Below are positions 24,018 through 31,408 of a stretch of DNA of 64,000 nucleotides, piece after piece. Each line of letters starts with the position of its first letter. Within the stretch, counting starts at the first letter, position 1. The stretch is from Diaminobutyricibacter sp049994905 (lineage in GTDB: Bacteria > Actinomycetota > Actinomycetes > Actinomycetales > Microbacteriaceae). Position numbers and translations under genes: made by a program. The stretch spans positions 3,286,001-3,350,000 of the forward strand of contig NZ_CP188258.1 of assembly GCF_049994905.1 (NCBI RefSeq). The letters are read 5' to 3'. The notes beneath the pieces are model-generated. The model made no database searches. It saw nothing but the letters and a program-made list of their open reading frames with translations, and had not been told where the DNA came from.

Positions 24018-24763
24018 CCGATCGTCCGTACGTCACTCTCAGCAGCGCTGTCTCGCTCGACGGATATCTCGATACGGCGAATCCGCCCCGGCTCGCCCTC
24101 TCGAACGCGGCAGACTTCGATCGGGTCGATGAGGTGAGGGCCAGGAACGACGCCATCATGGTCGGGGCGCGCACCGTGCGGCGCGACGACCCGCGCCTGC
24201 TGGTCCGCGGCGCCGAACGGCAGGCCCGACGTGAGGGTGAGGGCCGCTCGCGCTCACCGTGGAAGGTGACCGTGACCGCATCGGGCGATCTCGATCCGCG
24301 GGCTGCGTTCTTCACCGAAGGCGACACCACGAAGCTCGTCTACTGCCCGTCATCGAAGGCGAAACGCCTCCGGCGCCACCTCGGCGACGCGGCGATCGTC
24401 GTCGCGCTCGGCGAAGACGTGACCATGGCCGAGCTCGTGACAGATCTGGGCGGTCGGGGGATTCGCCGCGTCATGGTCGAAGGAGGCGGCACCATCCACA
24501 CGCAGTTTCTGGAGTCGGACATCGTCGACGAGCTCCATTTGGCGATCGCGCCGATCTTCGTCGGCGACCGGCGGGCGCCCCGTTTCGTCGGCGATGCCGC
24601 CTTCCCCTGGACGAACGACCGCCGTGCAAGGCTCGTGGAGGCTGTTCCGATCGGTGATGTCGTGCTCCTGCGCTATGCCCTCTCCGATCGATTCGTGAAG
24701 GATCCGGAGAACGCCGGCATCGCCGCGCTACGGCTGCGGTCCATGGTGATGGGGAGGCCGTGA
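24014..24763 (+). CDS. RibD C-terminal/dihydrofolate-reductase-like reductase
   Basis: A 249-residue NADPH reductase of the RibD-C family: YVTLSSAVSLDGYLDTA at the start, DAIMVGARTVRRDDPRLLV, then GIRRVMVEGGGTIHTQFL and AIAPIFVGDRRAP. In riboflavin synthesis this fold reduces the ribosyl chain of a pyrimidine. Here it lacks the deaminase half and sits beside a PTPS homologue, so it likely reduces a pterin- or pyrimidine-related intermediate. The GTG at 24014 has AGGAGG eight nt upstream and overlaps the preceding stop; its own end overlaps the sulfatase gene. Confidence 0.88.
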   Translation: MTDRPYVTLSSAVSLDGYLDTANPPRLALSNAADFDRVDEVRARNDAIMVGARTVRRDDPRLLVRGAERQARREGEGRSRSPWKVTVTASGDLDPRAAFFTEGDTTKLVYCPSSKAKRLRRHLGDAAIVVALGEDVTMAELVTDLGGRGIRRVMVEGGGTIHTQFLESDIVDELHLAIAPIFVGDRRAPRFVGDAAFPWTNDRRARLVEAVPIGDVVLLRYALSDRFVKDPENAGIAALRLRSMVMGRP

Positions 24764-26382
24764 ACACATTCCACCGCGTCAGGGCCGCCAGTGCGACCGT
24801 GGCCTCCGTCGTCGTCCTGTTCCTCGCTTCACTTGCACCCGGGCTTGTCCACTCCGGATCGGCGCTGGCCCTCATCCGCGTTCCGCTGGAGGCCGCCCTT
24901 GCGCTCGTCGTGCTGGCACTGCTTCCGTGGCGCGCTGCGCGCTGGATCGTCGCCGCACTGTTCGCTGTCGTCTTCGTTTCGGCGTCGGTCAGCGCGGGGC
25001 TCGACCGTGGCTTCACGACGACCGTCGGTGCACCGTTCAACGTCGTGACCGACTGGCCGGAATTGTCGTATGCGTTCGGCGTTCTGCGCGACTCCACCGG
25101 ATCGCTCGCGGCCGGTGCAATCCTGGTGCTGATCCTCGTCGTGCTGGCAGGATGCGTCGTCGCGATCGCGGCATCCATGCTTCATCTGGATGCGGTCATC
25201 CGCCGGCATCGCCGCCGGGCGTTGGTCGGTGCGGGTGCCGTCACGGCGAGCTGGATCGTCCTCGGACTCCTGGGCGCGCAGCTGGTGCCCGGCGAACCGG
25301 TCGCGGCGTCGGATTCCTTCGCGACGGCGGTGACCAAGGCCGAACAGGTGAACGCCGCGGCACGCGAGCAGGCGGCGTTCGACAGGGTGGGCGCTGCGAG
25401 CGACGGCTTCTCCCAGCTGCCGGCATCGAGCCTGCTCACCGGCCTGAAAGGCAAAGACGTGATCGTCGCTTTCATCGAGAGCTACGGCCAGGTCGCCGTG
25501 CAGGGAACGTCGTTCTCCCCCGGGGTCGATGCGGTGCTCCGGCAGGGGAACACCGATCTCGCGGCTCACGGCTACAGCGAGCGCAGTGCGTTCCTCACCT
25601 CGTCGACGTTCGGGGGGATCAGCTGGCTGGCCCACTCGACGCTGCAGACAGGGCTGTGGATCGACTCGCAGCAGAAGTACGACCAGGTGACCAAAGGAAA
25701 CCGGTTCACCCTCAGCGACGCTTTCGCCAAAGCCGGCTGGCAGACGCTCAGCGATGTTCCATCGGATGCCGCGCCGTGGGCGATCGGGCACTCCTTCTAC
25801 CATTTCGGCACCGAACTCAATGCGCTGAACGTCGGCTATCAGGGCCCGGGTTTCAGCTATGCGCGCATCCCCGACCAATACACGTGGGCCCACCTGCAGC
25901 AGCAGGTATTGTCGAAGCCGCACCAGCCGCTGATGGCGGAGATCGACTTCGTCTCGTCGCACACCCCGTGGACTCCGCTGCCGAAGCTCGTTCCCTGGGC
26001 ATCCATCGGCGACGGCTCGGTCTTCGATCCGCAGCCGGCGCAAGGACTTTCGCCGGCCGTCGTCTGGCAGGACCCTCGCCACGTGCAGCAGCTCTACGGG
26101 CAGTCGATCCAGTACTCGATGAGTTCGCTCTTCTCGTTCCTGACCACCTTCAACGACCCGAACCTGGTGCTCGTCGTGCTCGGCGACCACCAGCCGGCGA
26201 CGGTCGTGAGCGGAACGGGCGCCAACCACGACGTGCCCGTCAGCATCATCTCGAAGGATCCGGCGGTCATGGGCCGCATCTCCTCCTGGAACTGGCAGCC
26301 GGGCATGCTCCCGTCGCCGAGCGCGCCAGTGTGGCGGATGGATGCGTTCCGCAACCGGTTCCTGTCGGCTTACGGCCGGTAA
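24760..26382 (+). CDS. Membrane sulfatase/LtaS-type phosphotransferase
   Basis: A 540-residue protein with four N-terminal membrane helices (VASVVVLFLASLAPGLVHSG, VPLEAALALVVLALLPW and others) and an outside alkaline-phosphatase-superfamily domain. Metal and catalytic elements are the acidic residue in VIVAFIESYG, a Thr/Ser nucleophile region in FLTSSTFGGISWLAH, IDFVSSHTPW, and VVLGDHQPATV. LtaS and related enzymes transfer phosphoalcohol groups or cleave sulfate/phosphate esters outside the cell. It is the last gene of the operon (GTG overlapping by GTGA), ending 24 nt before a convergent gene. Confidence 0.87.
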   Translation: MNTFHRVRAASATVASVVVLFLASLAPGLVHSGSALALIRVPLEAALALVVLALLPWRAARWIVAALFAVVFVSASVSAGLDRGFTTTVGAPFNVVTDWPELSYAFGVLRDSTGSLAAGAILVLILVVLAGCVVAIAASMLHLDAVIRRHRRRALVGAGAVTASWIVLGLLGAQLVPGEPVAASDSFATAVTKAEQVNAAAREQAAFDRVGAASDGFSQLPASSLLTGLKGKDVIVAFIESYGQVAVQGTSFSPGVDAVLRQGNTDLAAHGYSERSAFLTSSTFGGISWLAHSTLQTGLWIDSQQKYDQVTKGNRFTLSDAFAKAGWQTLSDVPSDAAPWAIGHSFYHFGTELNALNVGYQGPGFSYARIPDQYTWAHLQQQVLSKPHQPLMAEIDFVSSHTPWTPLPKLVPWASIGDGSVFDPQPAQGLSPAVVWQDPRHVQQLYGQSIQYSMSSLFSFLTTFNDPNLVLVVLGDHQPATVVSGTGANHDVPVSIISKDPAVMGRISSWNWQPGMLPSPSAPVWRMDAFRNRFLSAYGR

Positions 26383-26405
26383 GGAGCCGTTGCGGAACGC
26401 GCCGA

Positions 26406-27341
26406 TCAGCCGCGTCGGTACCAGTCGAGCACGCGCAGCGCCCGGAGCGTGTTCCAGCGGCTCGGGCGGCCGTCGCCGTCCTCGAGTTCGAAATGCACCG
26501 CTCCGGCGTAGGTGTTCTCGAGCAGCCACCGACCGTCGGCCGTGCGCTTGGACTCGACCAGGTCGATCGCTTCGGCGAGCCGGTCATCCGGTCGCGCTCC
26601 GGCCGCCCGAAAGTAGTCGAGCCCCCGGAGCACGTCGTAGTGCCAGCGCATCGGGAACGAGAACCGCAGCCAGCGCTCGTCGATGATCTCCCCGGTCGAA
26701 AGCCGGCGCATCAGGTGCCGGTCGAGCAGGTATTCGTGCGCGCGTTCGCGCGCTCCCGTGATCTGCGGCGTCGCGCCGACACGGTTCTCATACTCGAGCA
26801 GCCCTTCCAGCACCGAGATCGTGCTGTTGAACGAGCTGCGCGTCGACCCGAACTCGGCTTCGCAGTTCCAGCCGCCGTCGTCGAGAGGCTCGCCGAGAAG
26901 GCGCTCCACGATCCGGCTGACGTCCTGGCCGAAATAGGCGCCGATAGCAACCGTCATGCCGTTGATGCACGGCTCGACCTCACCGTCGAAGAACCGTGAG
27001 CCGTCGTACACCCAGGTGCTGTGCTCGCCCACCAGCTCGACAGCGTGGCGGACGCGGACGTCGGCGGGGTCGATGCCGAAGAGGCGGAGCAGCTGGAGGG
27101 TGAAGGCGGTCGGCGTCCACGGCTGCACGTCCGGGTCGCGTGATACCGGTGGAGAATACGTCGCCCCACCCCATTCGCCGTCGGCCGCCTGGAGCGCGAG
27201 GAGGCGCGCACCCCAGCCTTCGTCCGCGATCCGGGCACGTTCGGCGGCAACCGTGGCATCGTCGGCGTCGGTGAGGTCGCGCATCACCTGCCAGCGGATC
27301 GCGGGGTCCGAGTCGAGCAACCAGTCGACGACCGACATCAC
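26406..27341 (-). CDS. Squalene-cyclase-like alpha/alpha toroid protein
   Basis: A 311-residue soluble protein with QW-like helical repeats typical of terpene cyclases and prenyltransferase beta subunits: LLDSDPAIRWQVMRDLTDAD, LQAADGEWGGATYSP, LDDGGWNCEAEFGSTRSSF and LVESKRTADGRWLLENTY. It has no DxDD acid motif and no membrane insert, so it is probably not a squalene cyclase but uses the same barrel. Its GTG (27341) or ATG (27338) overlaps the stop of the M23 gene, so both are cotranscribed. Function is unknown; many actinobacterial relatives exist without assigned role. Confidence 0.75.
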   Translation of the reverse strand: MMSVVDWLLDSDPAIRWQVMRDLTDADDATVAAERARIADEGWGARLLALQAADGEWGGATYSPPVSRDPDVQPWTPTAFTLQLLRLFGIDPADVRVRHAVELVGEHSTWVYDGSRFFDGEVEPCINGMTVAIGAYFGQDVSRIVERLLGEPLDDGGWNCEAEFGSTRSSFNSTISVLEGLLEYENRVGATPQITGARERAHEYLLDRHLMRRLSTGEIIDERWLRFSFPMRWHYDVLRGLDYFRAAGARPDDRLAEAIDLVESKRTADGRWLLENTYAGAVHFELEDGDGRPSRWNTLRALRVLDWYRRG

Positions 27342-28000
27342 CCGTGTCCGAGCCGGGCCGAGATGGACTCGAGCTTGGTCCAGATGAGGGTGTCGGGCAG
27401 CTGGATCATCTCGTCGATCTTCGCGAGCCCGACCGCTTCGATCGACCGCACCTCATCCATGTCGTTGAGTTTCGTCAGGTGGCCGTCGGGGCCGACGTAA
27501 CCGATCGTCCCGCTGGGGAGCCGAATGAACTTGCCCATGTCTTCTTCCTCCTCCTCGAGAACCGCTGCCCTCTCGTCCTGCGCGCCTGCCGCGCTCGCGT
27601 GAAGCATGAAGTCCGAATTGACGCCCTGCAGGTACAGCGAGACGTGGCAGTGCGGGGCGACGCCGTGATCGCTGTCGAACGCCGACCCGCCGGAGAGCGC
27701 GATCTGCTGCCGCGTCGCGACCTTCTGTCCGCTGACCACGTCGACGCGCGACAGGTGAAGGTACTGCGTCTGGCTTCCGTCGTCGTGATCGATGTAGACG
27801 ACCCGGCCGCCGCTGCCCGACGGGCTCGGGTCGGCAGTGTTCACCGTGCCTGCCTTCGCGGCGACCACGATCGAGCCGTACGCGCATCCGAAGTCGACGC
27901 CGGGATTCACGCTCGGCGGATGCCGGTCTTTGTGTCCCTGCCACGAGCCGTCCTGGTCCACGGGCTCATGCCTGTTGGTGGGAAAGATGAACTCTGGCAT
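27338..28000 (-). CDS. M23-type peptidase-like protein
   Basis: A 220-residue protein with the LytM/M23 metal motifs: NPGVDFGCAYGSIVVAAKAG (GxDF), then QTQYLHLSRVDV, and HCHVSLYLQG, where the usual H-x-H is kept. The first ligand His of HxGxD appears as an altered position (NPGVD), so activity is uncertain. It lacks a signal peptide in the frame chosen at ATG 28000 (MPEFIFPTN), and a longer frame to 28078 does not add one. The last 70 residues (GKFIRLPSGTIGYVGPD) form a separate small domain. It precedes a toroid-fold gene on the same strand. Confidence 0.65.
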   Translation of the reverse strand: MPEFIFPTNRHEPVDQDGSWQGHKDRHPPSVNPGVDFGCAYGSIVVAAKAGTVNTADPSPSGSGGRVVYIDHDDGSQTQYLHLSRVDVVSGQKVATRQQIALSGGSAFDSDHGVAPHCHVSLYLQGVNSDFMLHASAAGAQDERAAVLEEEEEDMGKFIRLPSGTIGYVGPDGHLTKLNDMDEVRSIEAVGLAKIDEMIQLPDTLIWTKLESISARLGHG

Positions 28001-28099
28001 CACGGGCTCGCATTCGGCACGTCGACGGATGGCTGGGCATTCCAGCCGAGTGGACCCCAGTGTAGAACGCGGCATCACGCCCCGGCTAGAGACTGAGGA

Positions 28100-28423
28100 T
28101 TACTCCGCTCGGGCCGTCGAGTCGGCGAAGTCGTCGATCGCGTGGATGACGGGCAGAACTTTGCACCCTCGGTCGGTGAGTCGATAGGTCACTGAGATCG
28201 GCCCATCCGCACCCTCCCGGCGCTCGATGAGGTCGCGCTCTTCGAGGCGGCGGAGCCGGTTGCTCAACGTTGCCGGGCTGATGCCGCCGAGCGATCGTTC
28301 CAGTACGGAGAATCGCAGTCCACCCGAACTCGAATTGAGCTCTTCGACGATTCGGAGCACCCAGAAGTCTGCGACGAGCTTCATCGCATCTGGACTGCAC
28401 CGGCCGTGGCCATGATCGGGCAT
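28100..28423 (-). CDS. HxlR-family regulator
   Basis: A 107-residue winged-helix regulator: DFWVLRIVEELNSSSGGLRF, FSVLERSLGGISPATLSNRL and RLTDRGCKVLPVIHAID match the HxlR fold, although the usual Cys that senses aldehydes or oxidants near the N-terminus (here CSPDAMK) is shifted by several residues. It is divergent from an FMN reductase gene across a perfect palindrome. TATACT lies six nt before its ATG, so the transcript is probably leaderless, and the regulator likely represses both genes. Inducers of this class are often quinones or aldehydes. Confidence 0.88.
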   Translation of the reverse strand: MPDHGHGRCSPDAMKLVADFWVLRIVEELNSSSGGLRFSVLERSLGGISPATLSNRLRRLEERDLIERREGADGPISVTYRLTDRGCKVLPVIHAIDDFADSTARAE

Positions 28424-28435
28424 GAGCCCAGTATA

Positions 28436-28458
28436 AGTGCTTCGAAATTTGAAGCACT
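28436..28458. promoter_or_regulatory. HxlR operator palindrome
   Basis: AGTGCTTC (28436-28443) and GAAGCACT (28451-28458) are exact 8-nt inverted repeats separated by 7 nt. The palindrome touches the hxlR -10 (28430-28435, minus strand) and precedes the FMN reductase -10 (28464-28469), so binding would block both. Confidence 0.8.
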
Positions 28459-28476
28459 ATGGATACAGTAGTGATT

Positions 28477-29079
28477 ATGCAGCTCCCCACGGTCTCCCTC
28501 ATCGTCGCAAGCACGCGCACCCGCCGCTTCGCCGACCTGCCCCTCGCCTGGCTCCGCGAGCGCCTCGGCGCCAGAGCGGACCTCTCCCTCGACGTGCTCG
28601 ACCTGCGCGAGCATCCGCTCCCCTTCTTCGACCAGCCGAAACCCCCGGCCTGGAATCGTCGGGCATACGCGAATGAGGCGGAGGCCACGGTCGGCCGGTC
28701 GCTCGACGCCGCCGACGGGTTCATCGTGCTCACGAACGAGTACAACCACGGGTACTCGGCAGCCCTCAAGAACCTCCTCGACACCTTCTTCGTCGAGTTC
28801 CAGCACAAGCCGATCGGGTTCGTCGGCTACGGCAACGTCGGCGGCAGCCGGGCCATCGAGCAGCTGCGACTGGTCGCCGCAGAACTCGACATGGTGTCCG
28901 TGCGCACGTCGGTGCACATCCTGGGCCACCAGATGCGGCAGCTGGCTGAGCACCCCGACACCCGCGAGACCGTGTGGGAGGGCCTCGAGCCCCGGCTCGA
29001 GCTGATGACGGATGACCTGTTGTGGTGGGCGAACGCCCTCGCGCCGGCCCGTGAAGAGGATGACGCCCTCGCCAGTTGA
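28477..29079 (+). CDS. NADPH-dependent FMN reductase
   Basis: A 200-residue flavodoxin-like reductase: TVSLIVASTRTRRFADLPLA is the phosphate-binding loop, IVLTNEYNHGYSAALKNLLD the second flavin contact, KPIGFVGYGNVGGSRAIEQL the third. It transfers electrons from NAD(P)H to FMN, azo compounds or quinones in the cytoplasm. The start is set to ATG 28477, since TACAGT lies seven nt upstream and the alternative ATG at 28459 touches the operator. It is divergent from the HxlR gene that presumably controls it. Confidence 0.88.
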   Translation: MQLPTVSLIVASTRTRRFADLPLAWLRERLGARADLSLDVLDLREHPLPFFDQPKPPAWNRRAYANEAEATVGRSLDAADGFIVLTNEYNHGYSAALKNLLDTFFVEFQHKPIGFVGYGNVGGSRAIEQLRLVAAELDMVSVRTSVHILGHQMRQLAEHPDTRETVWEGLEPRLELMTDDLLWWANALAPAREEDDALAS

Positions 29080-29148
29080 CCCCACGCTCGCCTCCAGCGC
29101 GTCCGGGCTGCATGATTGAACCCGGAGCCGCGAACGAAGGAGGACACC

Positions 29149-30180
29149 GTGAGTGGTGAGCTGGTGCTGGTCACAGGCGGGTCGGGATTCGTGGGTGCGC
29201 ACTGCATCCTGAAGCTCCTCGAGGCCGGATACCGCGTGCGCACGACCGTCCGATCCCTCGATCGCGAAGCCGATGTGCGGGCGATGCTGAAGGTCGGGGG
29301 CGCCGAACCCGGTGAGGCCCTGTCATTCGCCGCGGTCGACTTGCTGTCGGACGATGGCTGGCCCGAGGCGGTCGCCGGCTGCGACTACGTGCTGCATGTC
29401 GCGTCGCCCTTCCCGGTGATGATGCCGCGCGACGAAGACGAGCTCATCCGGCCGGCGCGCGAAGGCGCCCTGCGCGCTTTGCGTGCGGCACGGGACGGCG
29501 GCGTCAAACGGGTCGTCATGACCTCGTCGTTCGCGGCGATCGGCTATGGCCCTGCGCATGCCGACGGGAGTCCGTTCTCCGAAGAGGACTGGACCGACCC
29601 GACCGCCGACGTCTCGGCCTACGTCAAGTCGAAGACACTCGCAGAACGGGCGGCCTGGGAGTTCATCGCCCGCGAGGGCGGCGATCTCGAGCTCGCCGTC
29701 GTCAACCCGGTCGGCATCTTCGGTCCGGTGCTCGGCAAGGACGTCTCGAGTTCGATCGAGCTGGTGCGCCGTATGATGAACGGCAGCCTGCCCGCTCTTC
29801 CCCGCATGTTCTTCGGCGTGGTGGACGTGCGCGACGTGGCAGACCTGCACCTGCGGGCGATGATCGACCCGGCCGCTGCCGGCAACCGGTTCCTCGCGAT
29901 CGCAGGCGATCCTATGACTCTGCCGGAAATGGCCGCGGTCTTGCGCGAAAGGCTCGGGTCGGCAGCGCGCCGGGTTCCGAAACGGATGATGCCAGACGGT
30001 GTCGTGAAATCGATCGCGTTCTTCGCCCCCTCACTGCGCCAGATCGTGCCAGAACTCGGTCGCGCCAAGCCCGCGACGAATGCGAAGGCCAGGCGGATGC
30101 TCGGCTGGGACCCGATCTCGAACGAAGACGCCCTCACCGCCACCGGTGAAAGCCTCGTGCGTCTCGGGGTGGTGCGCTAA
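29149..30180 (+). CDS. NAD-dependent epimerase/dihydroflavonol-reductase-like protein
   Basis: A 343-residue extended short-chain dehydrogenase. The Rossmann motif is LVTGGSGFVGAHCILKLLEA, and the catalytic Y-x3-K occurs as AYVKSKTLAERA with Ser in MTSSFAA. The NP motif VVNPVGIFGP is also present. Such proteins reduce ketones or epimerise sugars with NADPH. GTG at 29149 is chosen because AAGGAGG lies seven nt upstream. It meets the arginase-like gene tail to tail with 4 nt overlap. The substrate cannot be told; homologues are usually annotated as aldehyde reductases. Confidence 0.85.
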   Translation: MSGELVLVTGGSGFVGAHCILKLLEAGYRVRTTVRSLDREADVRAMLKVGGAEPGEALSFAAVDLLSDDGWPEAVAGCDYVLHVASPFPVMMPRDEDELIRPAREGALRALRAARDGGVKRVVMTSSFAAIGYGPAHADGSPFSEEDWTDPTADVSAYVKSKTLAERAAWEFIAREGGDLELAVVNPVGIFGPVLGKDVSSSIELVRRMMNGSLPALPRMFFGVVDVRDVADLHLRAMIDPAAAGNRFLAIAGDPMTLPEMAAVLRERLGSAARRVPKRMMPDGVVKSIAFFAPSLRQIVPELGRAKPATNAKARRMLGWDPISNEDALTATGESLVRLGVVR

Positions 30181-31079
30181 GCGGCCGCGAACGCGCGCGC
30201 CAGAACGCGGATGAACCGGTCGAGCACCTCAGGCTCGCCGGCCGATCGCGTCGGATTCAGCTCGCCGACGGTGAGAACGCGCACGCTGGGATCGTGGCAG
30301 GCCGTCTCGAGGGCCTCGGCCACGGCATCCAGTGACGGACCCGAGTTGCGCCCACCCGTGTCCTCGGCGAGCGGCGCGTCGGTGAAGTCGAGCACGTCCA
30401 CATCGAGGTGGACGACGATCGGTCCGGGTGCGAGCCGCGCCAGCGCGCGCTGCGTCTCGCTGACCGGATGCTGTGCCAACTCGTCGCCCGTGCGCCAGAC
30501 CAGGTGCAGGTCGGCGCGCGCCCTGCGCTCACCCTCGGTCGTCGCGTCAGGGTCGACCCCCAGCAGGTGCAGGCGTTCGCTTGTCAGGAGCGGGATGCGG
30601 GCGAGCGCGGACAGCAACTCGGGGATGGCGCCGGGAACCGCCAGTGCGTGCGCGAGCCCCATCCAGTCGAGTGCGCCATCCGACGTCGTCGATGGCGTGT
30701 TCAGGTCGAAATGCCGGTCGATGTAGAGAAGCCCGGGCTCGGCGAACCGGGCCGAGAGCGCGCTGAGCGCACCGAGCGCGATGGTGCAGTTGCCCCCGAT
30801 CACTAATGCATCGCACCCGGCGTCGATGGCGGCCCCGACCTGCCGGGTGACGGCTTCGACGGACACGATGACGTCGCCGAGGTGCTGCGCCCTGGGGCGG
30901 TCACGATCTGGCCGCCAGACCTGGTGCGGCCCGTCGCCGTCGTCGACCACGTCGCGTCCGGCAGCCGCCAGCTGCCCGATCAGCCCGCGTTCGCGCAGGA
31001 CGCGCGGCGCCGACTCCTGCCCCGCCGCGTAACTCCCGGCACTCGAGGGAGCGCCGATCACCACCAGTCGCCTGGCCAC
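30177..31079 (-). CDS. Arginase-family protein with altered metal site
   Basis: A 300-residue ureohydrolase-fold protein. DRHFDLNTPS supplies the D-x-H-x-D block and HLDVDVLDFTDAP the second D-x-D-x-x-D block. The first block, usually GGDHS, reads GGNCTIALG, so one manganese ligand His is Cys and the Asp is Asn. Hydrolysis of arginine or agmatine by the standard mechanism is thus doubtful. The gene starts at GTG 31079 and is convergent with the epimerase gene. It may act on another guanidine or formimino compound. Confidence 0.82.
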   Translation of the reverse strand: MARRLVVIGAPSSAGSYAAGQESAPRVLRERGLIGQLAAAGRDVVDDGDGPHQVWRPDRDRPRAQHLGDVIVSVEAVTRQVGAAIDAGCDALVIGGNCTIALGALSALSARFAEPGLLYIDRHFDLNTPSTTSDGALDWMGLAHALAVPGAIPELLSALARIPLLTSERLHLLGVDPDATTEGERRARADLHLVWRTGDELAQHPVSETQRALARLAPGPIVVHLDVDVLDFTDAPLAEDTGGRNSGPSLDAVAEALETACHDPSVRVLTVGELNPTRSAGEPEVLDRFIRVLARAFAAA

Positions 31080-31203
31080 GATGACATTCTGGCCCGGGCG
31101 GGGTGTGCCGCGCTACGGCTCGCGGCGACCCCATTGCCCGACGCGGGCGATCGGAGAAGACTGGGCTGATCGGGAAGACGGGCGACCCGACGAGGGAGCG
31201 GCT

Positions 31204-31368
31204 ATGAGCGACCAGTCCGAAAACAGCCAGCACAAGCCGGGAGAGTACGAGTATCCGGATGAGGCCGGTTACCCCGACGGAACGGGAACACTCGACGAGG
31301 GCACGGCCGACGTGCCGAGCCTGCAGGATCTCGAGGAGTTCGGGGCCGGAGACGAAGAAGACGTCTGA
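31204..31368 (+). CDS. Small acidic hypothetical protein
   Basis: A 54-residue strongly acidic protein (MSDQSENSQHKPGEYEYPDE at the start, GAGDEEDV at the end), with no hydrophobic part. GAGGGAG lies six nt before the ATG at 31204. Such short acidic proteins are common and conserved in Microbacteriaceae as far as I know, without known function. The gene is followed by the left arm of a terminator now split by an IS element. Confidence 0.6.
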   Translation: MSDQSENSQHKPGEYEYPDEAGYPDGTGTLDEGTADVPSLQDLEEFGAGDEEDV

Positions 31369-31408
31369 GCACCTTCGTCGGGCACAGGAAAAAGCACCTC
31401 AAAACACG

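Noticed and set aside
24829..26529. Open minus-strand frame of 566 codons opposite the sulfatase gene
   Set aside because: Antisense to a well-supported membrane enzyme; composition is that of a shadow frame.
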